This document shows, one piece after another, positions 1-6,181 of a stretch of 8,483 bases of DNA; the first letter of the stretch is position 1, and each line of letters starts with the position of its first letter. Origin of the DNA: Candidatus Rokuibacteriota bacterium (lineage in GTDB: Bacteria > Methylomirabilota > Methylomirabilia > Rokubacteriales > CSP1-6); the NCBI GenBank assembly GCA_003220195.1, contig QHRT01000060.1, positions 1 to 8,483 on the forward strand. Reading direction: 5' to 3'. The notes below the pieces were generated by a model. The model was not told the origin of the DNA, searched no databases, and worked only from the letters and a program-made list of their open reading frames with translations. Position numbers and translations under genes: made by a program.

Positions 1-929
1 TCGTTGTCGACGCCGCTGTTGCCGGCCGCGGCGATGAAGAGGATGCCCCGGTCGCCATTCGCTTTGATCGCATCGTAGAGGGCCTGGGAATAACCGCCGC
101 CGCCCCAGCTGTTGTTCGTGGCGACGACGTCGACGCCGCGGTCCTTCATCACCGCCACGTAGTTCAGACAGGTGACCGCCGCATCCGTGTACCCCGTGCC
201 GCTGGCGTCGAGGAATTTGCACGCCATCAGCCCGACGTCCCAGTTGATGCCGACCACGCCGGTGGCATTGTTCCCGACTGCTCCGATCGTCCCGGCCACG
301 TGCGTGCCATGTCGGTTGTCGTCCATCGGGTTCGAGTCACCGTTCACGGCGTCGATCCCGTAGCAATCGTCGGCGTACCCGTTTCCGTCGTCGTCGAGCT
401 GGTTCGCGTTGCAGTCGACGGTGTTCTGGAACATGTTGGCCGCGAGATCCGGGTGCGTGTAGACGATGCCCGTGTCGATCACCGCCACGACCACGGCGCT
501 ATCCCCGGTGGTGAGCTGCCAGGCCCCGAGCGCGTCGATGTCGGCGCTTGGCGTGGTGGTGTTGTTCAGGCCCCAGAGAGACGAGAAGAGCGGATCGTCG
601 GGAGGCCCGAGCAGCGCCCGGACGACGTAGTTCGGCTCGGCGTAGAGCACGTCGGAATGCTTCTGGTAATGCTTGATGGCGTCCTTGACGGCGACGCCTT
701 TCGGCAGCTTCACGAGCTCGAGATCCGGCACGACCGAAAAGCCCTTGACCCGATGCCCGCCGATCCTGCCGTGAATCGTGTTCTTCGCCGCGGCCGAGAC
801 GCCGGGCGCGAACCGGACCAAGACTTCGTCGTCCGCGTGTGGGTGCGGAGCGGCCCCGATGGACCCGGGAGCGACGGCGAAAACGAGCGCGGCGAGGGCG
901 AACAATAGGGACGCGAGAGGAGGGCGCAT
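1..929 (-). CDS. Secreted subtilisin-like serine protease (peptidase S8), N-terminal part, cut by the left window edge
   Basis: The frame stays open from ATG 929 to the window edge (309 codons plus two bases). Residues 1-26 form a Sec signal peptide, with a hydrophobic run at about 5-20 and likely cleavage near 26-27. Residues 34-105 look like an I9-type inhibitory propeptide (DEVLVRFAPG, then YAEPNY at 96-101). The catalytic domain starts near 112: WGLNN at 119-123, catalytic Asp152 in VIDTG, catalytic His207 in HGTHVAG, NNSWG at 272-276 and oxyanion-hole Asn304 in AAGNSG. The nucleophile Ser (GTSMA-type motif) would lie beyond the edge and is not visible. An Asp/Asn-rich insert at 172-190 (DDDGNGYADD) resembles the calcium-binding loop of S8 enzymes, with Cys173 and Cys189 as a possible disulfide. 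The start is supported by GGAGG (plus-strand cctcc at 940-944) 10 bases upstream. Expected role: extracellular or periplasmic proteolysis after removal of the propeptide. Any C-terminal domains are unknown. Confidence 0.95.
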   Translation of the reverse strand, partial: MRPPLASLLFALAALVFAVAPGSIGAAPHPHADDEVLVRFAPGVSAAAKNTIHGRIGGHRVKGFSVVPDLELVKLPKGVAVKDAIKHYQKHSDVLYAEPNYVVRALLGPPDDPLFSSLWGLNNTTTPSADIDALGAWQLTTGDSAVVVAVIDTGIVYTHPDLAANMFQNTVDCNANQLDDDGNGYADDCYGIDAVNGDSNPMDDNRHGTHVAGTIGAVGNNATGVVGINWDVGLMACKFLDASGTGYTDAAVTCLNYVAVMKDRGVDVVATNNSWGGGGYSQALYDAIKANGDRGILFIAAAGNSGVDN

Positions 930-978
930 AGGCCAATTGCCTCCAGGGTCAATACGCCCGACCCGAGAAACGGTCAGG

Positions 979-1002
979 CCCGGCTATTGTAAGCGAGCCG
1001 GG
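979..1002 (-). promoter_or_regulatory. Possible -10 element inside a 7-bp inverted repeat, upstream of the protease gene
   Basis: On the minus strand a TACAAT hexamer (plus strand attgta, 986-991; five of six matches to the sigma-70 -10 consensus) lies about 57 bases before the protease ATG. It sits in the 10-base spacer of a perfect inverted repeat, cccggct (979-985) and agccggg (996-1002). No convincing -35 hexamer is present at 16-18 bases. The repeat could be an operator over a promoter, or a stem at the end of the amidohydrolase transcript. It has no T-tract, so an intrinsic terminator is unlikely. The call is tentative. Confidence 0.3.
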
Positions 1003-1060
1003 AAAATCGCCGGGTCAGAAAAGGCTCATGCGCGGGGTTCACGGTGCAGCGCGAGGAGCG

Positions 1061-2551
1061 TCACTCGCGCGCGAGCGGAAACGACCACGGGCTGATCTCC
1101 TCCGCGGTCCGGCCGAGCGGATCCCAGTCCTGCACGCGCCGCCACACCGCCTCGCCCGCGCTCTGCGCCTGGCGGCGCACGGCGGCCAGGTCGACACCGG
1201 GGATCACGCGATCCTTCATGCGCACCACGCCGTCGACGACGACGGTGACGACGTCGTCGCCAATGCCACATTCCACGAGCGCCTTGATCGGATCGCGCAC
1301 CGGGCCGAAGCGAAGGCCGTCACGCGTCTCGAGATCGATCACGACGATGTCGGCCTTCGCGCCGGGCGCCAGACGGCCCAAGTCGTCGCGCCCGAGCGCG
1401 CGAGCGCCGCCGAGCGTCGCCGCCTCGAACACCTCGCCGGCGGACGCGGCGAAGAGGTTGTGGCTGACGACCTTGCCGAAATAAGACGCCATGCGCATCT
1501 GCATGATCATGTCGCGCGGATACGTGTCGGTCCCGAGCGCGAGATTGATGCCGGCCGCGCGATACCTGGGCCACGAATCGAGCGACCGCGCGCGGCGCGC
1601 GATGTTGACCGGGCAGTGCGACACGGTCACGCCGTACCGGCCCATCAACTCGATTTCCCGGCCGCCGGAATAGTGCAGGAGCGCGTGGTCGGCGACCAGG
1701 TTGCCGTGGCCGATCGTCACATCGGGGCCGAGCAAGCCGACCGTCTCCATCAGCTCGACCGGCGTCATGCGGTGCTCGCGCACGATCTCGTAGAACTCGA
1801 TCACGTTGTACGCGGCGTGCGTCACGATGGGCAGGGAGAGCTCGTTCGCGGCCCGGCGCGTCGCGCGCAGAAGGTCCAGACTGCACGTCTCGACCTCGCG
1901 AGGAGCGAGGAGCCCGCGCACGCGGCCGTTCACGCTGCCGTCGACTCTCTTGATGAACCCGAGCGCGCTCTCGAACTCTTTCACCCCGGCGGCCTCGTCG
2001 ACCACGCGCTTGAGCCGCCCCTTCTCGTCGCCAACCCAGCGCCCGGAATCATAGCCGGCGCCGAGATAGCCGCGCAGGCCGAGCCGTTCGACTTCGCCCA
2101 GCAACGCCTCCTGGACGCGCAGCTGGCTGCCGAACTCCATGAACGTCGTGATGCCGTTGCAGAGCAGCTCCGCGACGGTGAACGTCGCGAGCAGACGCGT
2201 GTCGGCGTCCGCGCCGGCGTCGGTCGGGCGCGCATATCGCGGATCGCCGCCCACGCGCGTGCCTTCGCGCGGCACGCTGATCTCGAGGAACGGTTGCCCG
2301 AAAAATTCAGGGCGGCCCGCGTCGGTGATCAGGCGATGCGACGCGCGGTGTCCCGAGTGCACGTGCGTGTCGATGAACCCGGGGCAGACGAGCTTGCCGC
2401 GCGCGTCGATCTCGGCGTCGACATGTCCGTCGAAGCGGCGGCCGACGTGGACGAGGCGATCGTCTTCGTACACGACGACGCCATCGGGGATGAGCGTGTG
2501 CGTGCGGTCTCCGAAGCCGACGACCCAACCGCCGCGGACAAGCGTTCGCAT
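1061..2551 (-). CDS. Metal-dependent amidohydrolase, TRZ/ATZ (chlorohydrolase/deaminase) type
   Basis: This 496-residue protein has the layout of subtype III amidohydrolases: an N-terminal beta-sandwich strand set (1-55), a TIM barrel, and a C-terminal return to the sandwich (LAPGAKADIVVID, 394-406). Metal and catalytic ligands are visible as H63-x-H65 in PGFIDTHVHSG, H245 in THAAYN, H282 in IGHGN and D342 in LGTDTYPRD; SHCPVN at 311-316 is also typical. Family members hydrolyse C-N or C-Cl bonds of deaminase, triazine or cyclic amide substrates in the cytoplasm; no signal peptide is seen. At H+3, where AtzA-like enzymes and deaminases carry a catalytic Glu, this protein has Tyr248. The next acidic residue is Glu252, so the chemistry may differ. 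The start is well fixed: a stop (TAA) lies in frame two codons before ATG 2551. No Shine-Dalgarno is evident. It is the last gene of the train, 54 bases after the PhnD-like gene, and fits the role of intracellular hydrolase for an imported substrate, which cannot be named. Confidence 0.92.
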   Translation of the reverse strand: MRTLVRGGWVVGFGDRTHTLIPDGVVVYEDDRLVHVGRRFDGHVDAEIDARGKLVCPGFIDTHVHSGHRASHRLITDAGRPEFFGQPFLEISVPREGTRVGGDPRYARPTDAGADADTRLLATFTVAELLCNGITTFMEFGSQLRVQEALLGEVERLGLRGYLGAGYDSGRWVGDEKGRLKRVVDEAAGVKEFESALGFIKRVDGSVNGRVRGLLAPREVETCSLDLLRATRRAANELSLPIVTHAAYNVIEFYEIVREHRMTPVELMETVGLLGPDVTIGHGNLVADHALLHYSGGREIELMGRYGVTVSHCPVNIARRARSLDSWPRYRAAGINLALGTDTYPRDMIMQMRMASYFGKVVSHNLFAASAGEVFEAATLGGARALGRDDLGRLAPGAKADIVVIDLETRDGLRFGPVRDPIKALVECGIGDDVVTVVVDGVVRMKDRVIPGVDLAAVRRQAQSAGEAVWRRVQDWDPLGRTAEEISPWSFPLARE

Positions 2552-2557
2552 GATTTA

Positions 2558-2579
2558 GGACGCGACGCCGGACGCGTCC
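2558..2579 (-). other. Inverted repeat just upstream of the amidohydrolase start
   Basis: Plus-strand ggacgcg (2558-2564) and cgcgtcc (2573-2579) are perfect 7-bp complements with an 8-base loop. ggacgcg is also repeated directly at 2570-2576, so that 2570-2579 is itself a perfect 10-bp palindrome. In the mRNA this stem would occupy the place where a Shine-Dalgarno sequence is expected, about 6 bases before the amidohydrolase ATG. It may limit initiation there. Function is inferred only. Confidence 0.35.
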
Positions 2580-2582
2580 CTC

Positions 2583-2606
2583 GACCGTGCGTCGTGGGAC
2601 ACGGTC
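2583..2606 (-). other. Stem-loop directly after the PhnD-like gene
   Basis: Plus-strand gaccgtg (2583-2589) and cacggtc (2600-2606) are perfect 7-bp complements with a 10-base loop. The stem begins at the last base of the upstream gene's TAG stop codon. No T-tract follows, so it does not look like an intrinsic terminator; it could stabilise or attenuate the transcript between the two genes. Confidence 0.35.
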
Positions 2607-3412
2607 TACGCGAGCTTCGGGTAGCCGGCGTCCCGCGCTGCGCGCTCACGCTCGAGGAAGATCTCGAAGTCGCCCGGGCTCACGCGATCGAAGCGCAGGA
2701 GCAACACGTCGTCGAGCAACGGGCGCGCTTCCGCGGCGCGATGCGCGCCGACGAGCGCCTCGATGAGTCGCTCGCGAGCTGCGGCATCGATCCCGGCCGA
2801 CGCAACCAGCGGCGGGCTCGGCGCGGGCGCCGTCGTCTCGACGACGCGAATTTGCGCCGTCGCGGCGGAATCGTGGCGGCGCAAGAGGTCAACCGCGTAA
2901 CCGTCGATCGCGGCGACGTCGGCGTCGCCGGCCACGACGGCGTCGAGACACGGACGCTGCCGGATGTACGGCCCCAGCACCTTGCGATAGAACGCGTGGC
3001 GCCCGGGCGTGACGTACGACAGCAGATGGAAGCGAGGCGCGTTGTAGCCGGAGTGCGACGTCTCGGCGGAGTACGCGATGGTGCCGCCGAACGTGTCGCC
3101 CAGCGTTTTGTACGGGCTGTCGGCGCGCACGATGAAGTCGGTAACGTAAACCGCGCGGCCCCCGTAGCGCGGCGGCGACGGCACCGGCGAGGCGAGCAGC
3201 GCCGGACGCTCGCGCCGCAGCGCCCACGGATAGCCGCACATGAACACGCATCCCATGTCGTCCCGCGCCCACAGCTCGTCGAGCGACGTCGGACCGGACT
3301 GGTCGATCACCGCGAGATCCACTCGCGCCGTCGTTCCCACCCACTCGAGCAATCGACGCCACGCCGAGGCGAGCGACGGCGACCACGCGTACATCCGCGC
3401 GGAGGCGATCAT
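2606..3412 (-). CDS. PhnD-like substrate-binding-fold protein without signal peptide
   Basis: This 268-residue protein resembles the PhnD/phosphonate-type binding-protein fold (PF12974-like). It begins MIASARMYAW, contains MGCVFMCGYP (53-62), an interlobe region with SPYKTLGDTFGG (99-110), the family's ligand-loop type motif TSHSGYNAPR (118-127) and a second-lobe strand AGDADVAAIDGYA (161-173). It is shorter than typical exported PhnD proteins and lacks a hydrophobic signal sequence or lipobox. From sequence it is therefore predicted to be cytoplasmic, unlike a classical importer subunit. The start overlaps the stop of the upstream TPR gene by four bases (ATGA, 3412-3409), and no independent Shine-Dalgarno is seen, so translation is probably coupled. 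No PhnC/PhnE partners are present here; the neighbouring importer belongs to another class and has its own binding protein. It may be a ligand sensor or carrier for the pathway; the ligand is unknown. Confidence 0.8.
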   Translation of the reverse strand: MIASARMYAWSPSLASAWRRLLEWVGTTARVDLAVIDQSGPTSLDELWARDDMGCVFMCGYPWALRRERPALLASPVPSPPRYGGRAVYVTDFIVRADSPYKTLGDTFGGTIAYSAETSHSGYNAPRFHLLSYVTPGRHAFYRKVLGPYIRQRPCLDAVVAGDADVAAIDGYAVDLLRRHDSAATAQIRVVETTAPAPSPPLVASAGIDAAARERLIEALVGAHRAAEARPLLDDVLLLRFDRVSPGDFEIFLERERAARDAGYPKLA

Positions 3413-4986
3413 CGGAATGCCCGCGCTTCGCGAATCTCGGGCCGCTCGGTGTCCGCGGAGGCCGCGGTCGTCAAGAGCTTCGCGTAAGAGCTCTTCGCCC
3501 GTTCGCGGTCGCCGGCGCGCTCGAACGCGCGGCCCGCGCCGGAGAGCGACTTGAACCGGTTCGGCGCGACGCGCAGGGATGCCTCGTACACGTGCGCGGC
3601 GGGAGCGGGCTGGCCCGCGTCCATCAACATATCGGCCTGGAGCTCACGCGCCGTGACGATGGGCCCGGGCGTGATGTTGTGCTTCTCGGTGGCGGCCTCC
3701 AGCTCGACGGCCGATCGCATCAGCGCGAACCCGTCCTCGGCCTTCCCTTCCGCGCGCGCCGTCCATGCCGCGGCCGCGCGACGCTGGATCTCGATCTGCT
3801 CGGCCCAGTACGGATCCTTCATCGCGTCCTTGAGCGTGGCGAGACGGTCGACGTCGGCGCGAGCCCGGGGCGCGTCGCCGCTGCGCGCGGCGCCGATTGC
3901 GCGCGCGAAGTAGATCATCGACTCCGTGTGCGGGAAGCGATTGGGGCGCGGCTCGATCGCGGCCGCCTCGCCCCACTGGCCGCGCTCCATCGCCCATCGT
4001 GCCTCGATGGCCGCCATCGCGAAGTGCGCCGTCGGCCGGCCGGAGTCGTACTTGCGCGCCGCCAGGTCGCCCATGATGCCGCGCGCCTCGTCGAGGACTC
4101 GCTTCGCCTGTGCGTCCTGCGCCTGCTGCAGGTAGCCGTACATCAGGTAGTCGAGCGCGTGCATGCGATCGTCCGGGTTGCCCCGATCCTTCTCGGCGGC
4201 CGACGCCGCGAGATTCGACTGGATCGTCTCCGGCCACATGCCGAGCAGCACGTAGATGTGCGACGGCATGTGGAGCGCGTGCGGCACCGACGGCGCGAAC
4301 TGCGCATAGCGGCGCGCGGCCGGCAGCCCCTTCGCCGCGAGCGGCGGATAGTCGTAGCCGTGGATGATGTAGTGCGCGGCGCCGGGATGGTCAGGCTCCG
4401 CGGCGAAGATCTTCTCGGCGATCTCCGCGGACTTCTTCTGGTTCGCGTAGGTCTTGTCGTGCGGATCCGCCGTGGCCTGGAGCGACAGCGCGTAGAACGC
4501 CAGCACTTCGCGATCGCCGGGATACCTCTGGGCCATCTCCGCCATCTTCTTGCCGTACGCGGAGGCCCGCGTGCGGTGGTCGAGCGTGTCGGCATTCTTG
4601 AAGAACGCTTCCGCCGCCGCGACGAAGTCCTGCTCGCGCGGCGTGCCGGCTTTTGCGGACTTCGCCTTCTCGACCGCCTCCCGGCCGCGCTTGAGGGCGG
4701 GCGGCGGCGGCGGCGACCAGATCTGGGTCCAGTTGCTCATCGCGAGACCCCAGTACGCCATCGCGCAGTCGGGATCCGTCTCGGCGATCGCCGCGAACGC
4801 CTTCGACGCCTCGAGGTACCAGAACGAGTGGAGCAGCGCCACCGCGCGCTCGAACGGCTTCTGCACGGCGGCGTTGCACGAGACCGCGAAGCGCACCTGG
4901 CCGATCTTCTCCGACTCGTCCGCGACGACGGTCACGGCGACGAGGCCGGTGATCGCGACGGCCGCCAGCAATGCGCGCATCTTCAT
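3409..4986 (-). CDS. Secreted TPR-like repeat protein with conserved-looking histidine motifs
   Basis: This 525-residue protein opens with a Sec signal peptide (1-22, cleavage likely after VVA before DES). The rest is mostly alpha-helical and built of degenerate tetratricopeptide-like helix pairs: A/G/Y-spaced helices at 45-85 (AVALLHSFWY, AMAYWGLAMS), 160-210, 315-345 and 455-505 (ADMLMDAGQPAPAAHVYEAS). It matches a family of TPR proteins known from environmental bacteria. A His-rich core stands out: H205 and H209 in HYIIHGYDYPP, H236/H239/H243 in PHALHMPSHIY, and H276. These could bind metal or shape a ligand pocket; that is inference. Five consecutive prolines at 92-96 follow W90. The Shine-Dalgarno is strong (AGGAGGAGGG, plus-strand ccctcctcc at 4992-5000) and supports ATG 4986; a second ATG two codons later is also possible. 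It lies 19 bases after the binding-protein gene and overlaps the next gene by ATGA. The role is probably periplasmic protein-protein or ligand binding; no enzymatic motif is seen. Confidence 0.88.
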   Translation of the reverse strand: MKMRALLAAVAITGLVAVTVVADESEKIGQVRFAVSCNAAVQKPFERAVALLHSFWYLEASKAFAAIAETDPDCAMAYWGLAMSNWTQIWSPPPPPALKRGREAVEKAKSAKAGTPREQDFVAAAEAFFKNADTLDHRTRASAYGKKMAEMAQRYPGDREVLAFYALSLQATADPHDKTYANQKKSAEIAEKIFAAEPDHPGAAHYIIHGYDYPPLAAKGLPAARRYAQFAPSVPHALHMPSHIYVLLGMWPETIQSNLAASAAEKDRGNPDDRMHALDYLMYGYLQQAQDAQAKRVLDEARGIMGDLAARKYDSGRPTAHFAMAAIEARWAMERGQWGEAAAIEPRPNRFPHTESMIYFARAIGAARSGDAPRARADVDRLATLKDAMKDPYWAEQIEIQRRAAAAWTARAEGKAEDGFALMRSAVELEAATEKHNITPGPIVTARELQADMLMDAGQPAPAAHVYEASLRVAPNRFKSLSGAGRAFERAGDRERAKSSYAKLLTTAASADTERPEIREARAFR

Positions 4987-5005
4987 GAGGTCCCTCCTCC
5001 TGGAA

Positions 5006-6070
5006 TCAGCGATATTCCCGGGCCTGGCGGATCACCGCCGCCTGGTCGAAGCGGTTGATCTCGTCGATGAGCTGGTTCGTGGAGACGTCGTTCACGTCGA
5101 CCGTGCCCTGGATGAGGTGCTGGTCCTTGTAGAGCGCCTTCAGCGCGGTCCACTGTGCCGGCGACGAGAAGCCCCAGCGCTTGTCGTCGCGGTTGTCGAC
5201 GCGCTGGGTGTCGAAGCGCGCGTTGAAGACGTGGAGCGCTTCCTTGATGGCCCTGGGCTCGTCGGCGCTCTGCGGGCGCGTCTGCGGATAGAGCTTCCAG
5301 TGGATACGGATCGCCGCCTCGGGGTTCGTCAATCCGAACAGCGTCGCCTTTGCGAGGCCGCGCGCGAAAGCGACCGCAATATCAGGATGCTCGGCCAGGA
5401 AATCGTCGCGCGCGACCACCACCTGCCCGAGCAGGTCCTTCATGAACGGCGCCGTGATCTCCTGGAATGCGAGGCCACGGTTTTCGAGGCCGGCCTGGAA
5501 GTCGCCCCAGAGCGCCATCGCATCCACGCTCTTCTGCGTGATCGCGACGGCTGCGGGCGCACCCACGCCGACGGCGAGCCACTTCACGTCCTTGTCCGGG
5601 TCGAGTCCGGCCGAGGCGACCAGCGCGCGCGCCACCGGGACCGCGCCGGACGTGAGGGCCGAGACGCCGATGGTCTTGCCGCGGAGATCGGCCGCGGTCT
5701 GGATCGGGCTCCCGCGCGGAACGACGACGCGGAAAATGGTGACGCGCGAGATCGCGTAGAACGCCTTGATCTTGACGCCCTTCTCGCGCGAGATCAGCGC
5801 GGTCTCCGGTCCGACCGTCGCGAACTGGATGTTCCCTGCGGCGAGCTGCTGGACTCCGGCGGTCGATCCTTCGAGCGTCGTCACCTCGAGGTCGAGACCT
5901 TCGCTTTTCCAGTAGCCGAGCGTCAGCGGGATCGACGAGTTGGCCGAGAGCCCGACGGAGACGTCCTTGGTCGTGATCGTGTAGATGGCTTTCTTCGGCG
6001 CTTTCTGCTGCGCTGACGCCGCGGCGGAGACGAGCACCGAGAGCACGACGAAGGCAAGCGCGCGCTTCAT
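5006..6070 (-). CDS. ABC importer periplasmic substrate-binding protein, NMT1/TauA/SsuA-like
   Basis: The chosen start gives 354 residues with a clean Sec signal peptide: Lys/Arg after Met, hydrophobic core 5-18, and cleavage at ASA/QQ (20/21). An upstream in-frame ATG at 6163 would add 31 residues without export character and is rejected. AAGGGG lies 7 bases before ATG 6070. The mature protein has the two-lobe layout of the nitrate/sulfonate/taurine/pyrimidine binding family: IPLTLGYWKSEGLDLEV (47-63), the GSTAGVQQLAAGNIQFA stretch (68-84), DLRGKTIGVSALTSGAVP (128-145) with the usual DL-GK-IGV hinge, SVDAMALW (181-188), and a helical C-terminus ending in EINRFDQAAVIRQA (337-350). It should capture the substrate in the periplasm and deliver it to the permease encoded upstream. 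The ligand is not deducible: the family covers taurine, sulfonates, nitrate and thiamine precursors. The gap of 111 bases after the permease holds two possible RNA stems. Confidence 0.93.
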   Translation of the reverse strand: MKRALAFVVLSVLVSAAASAQQKAPKKAIYTITTKDVSVGLSANSSIPLTLGYWKSEGLDLEVTTLEGSTAGVQQLAAGNIQFATVGPETALISREKGVKIKAFYAISRVTIFRVVVPRGSPIQTAADLRGKTIGVSALTSGAVPVARALVASAGLDPDKDVKWLAVGVGAPAAVAITQKSVDAMALWGDFQAGLENRGLAFQEITAPFMKDLLGQVVVARDDFLAEHPDIAVAFARGLAKATLFGLTNPEAAIRIHWKLYPQTRPQSADEPRAIKEALHVFNARFDTQRVDNRDDKRWGFSSPAQWTALKALYKDQHLIQGTVDVNDVSTNQLIDEINRFDQAAVIRQAREYR

Positions 6071-6077
6071 GCAGAAA

Positions 6078-6093
6078 CCCCTTTCATCAGGGG
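6078..6093 (-). promoter_or_regulatory. Small hairpin holding the Shine-Dalgarno of the binding-protein gene
   Basis: Plus-strand cccct (6078-6082) and agggg (6089-6093) can form a 5-bp stem with a 6-base loop. In the mRNA the 3' arm is the AGGGG Shine-Dalgarno located 7 bases before ATG 6070. Folding would mask it, so the hairpin could tune initiation. The stem is short and may be fortuitous. Confidence 0.35.
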
Positions 6094-6141
6094 CCTCGAA
6101 TGGCCACCGATACCCCCAGACGCTCGGAAGCGCCCCGGCAA

Positions 6142-6167
6142 AGCCGTGGCGCTCCTCGACCACGGCT
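6142..6167 (-). other. Stem-loop in the permease to binding-protein gap
   Basis: Plus-strand agccgtgg (6142-6149) and ccacggct (6160-6167) are perfect 8-bp complements with a 10-base loop, 14 bases after the permease stop. On the minus strand it is followed by TTTGCC, too short a T-run for a typical terminator. Such stems between permease and binding-protein genes often set relative transcript levels by protecting mRNA ends or by partial termination; that role here is inferred. Confidence 0.45.
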
Positions 6168-6181
6168 GTTTCACGATTCGC

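Noticed and set aside
300..936. Plus- and minus-strand frames at 300-908 and 499-936
   Set aside because: They are other-frame shadows of the S8 protease, whose frame has catalytic Asp, His and Asn motifs and a signal peptide.
1028..3487. An 819-codon open frame on the plus strand opposite the amidohydrolase and PhnD-like genes
   Set aside because: Its product is dominated by Arg, His, Ala, Asp and Val with no domain motif, as expected for the antisense of GC-rich genes with strong third-position bias. The minus-strand genes have full catalytic and family motifs.
3592..6016. Two 488-codon plus-strand frames (3592-5058 and 4550-6016)
   Set aside because: Both lie opposite the TPR and binding-protein genes, are Arg/His-rich or Ala/Ser/Arg-rich without recognisable motifs, and have no separate support.
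6071..6110. Hammerhead-ribozyme or TPP-riboswitch-like core (CTGATGA on the minus strand)
   Set aside because: Only the short string is present. The hammerhead's second conserved GAAA segment after a stem, and the conserved TPP helices, cannot be found.
6071..6163. N-terminal extension of the binding protein from ATG 6163
   Set aside because: The 31 extra residues have no signal character and would bury a clear signal peptide that starts at ATG 6070 behind a good ribosome site.
6142..6167. Intrinsic terminator between permease and binding-protein genes
   Set aside because: The stem is good, but only three T residues follow it, interrupted by G/C, and downstream genes continue in the same direction at short spacing.
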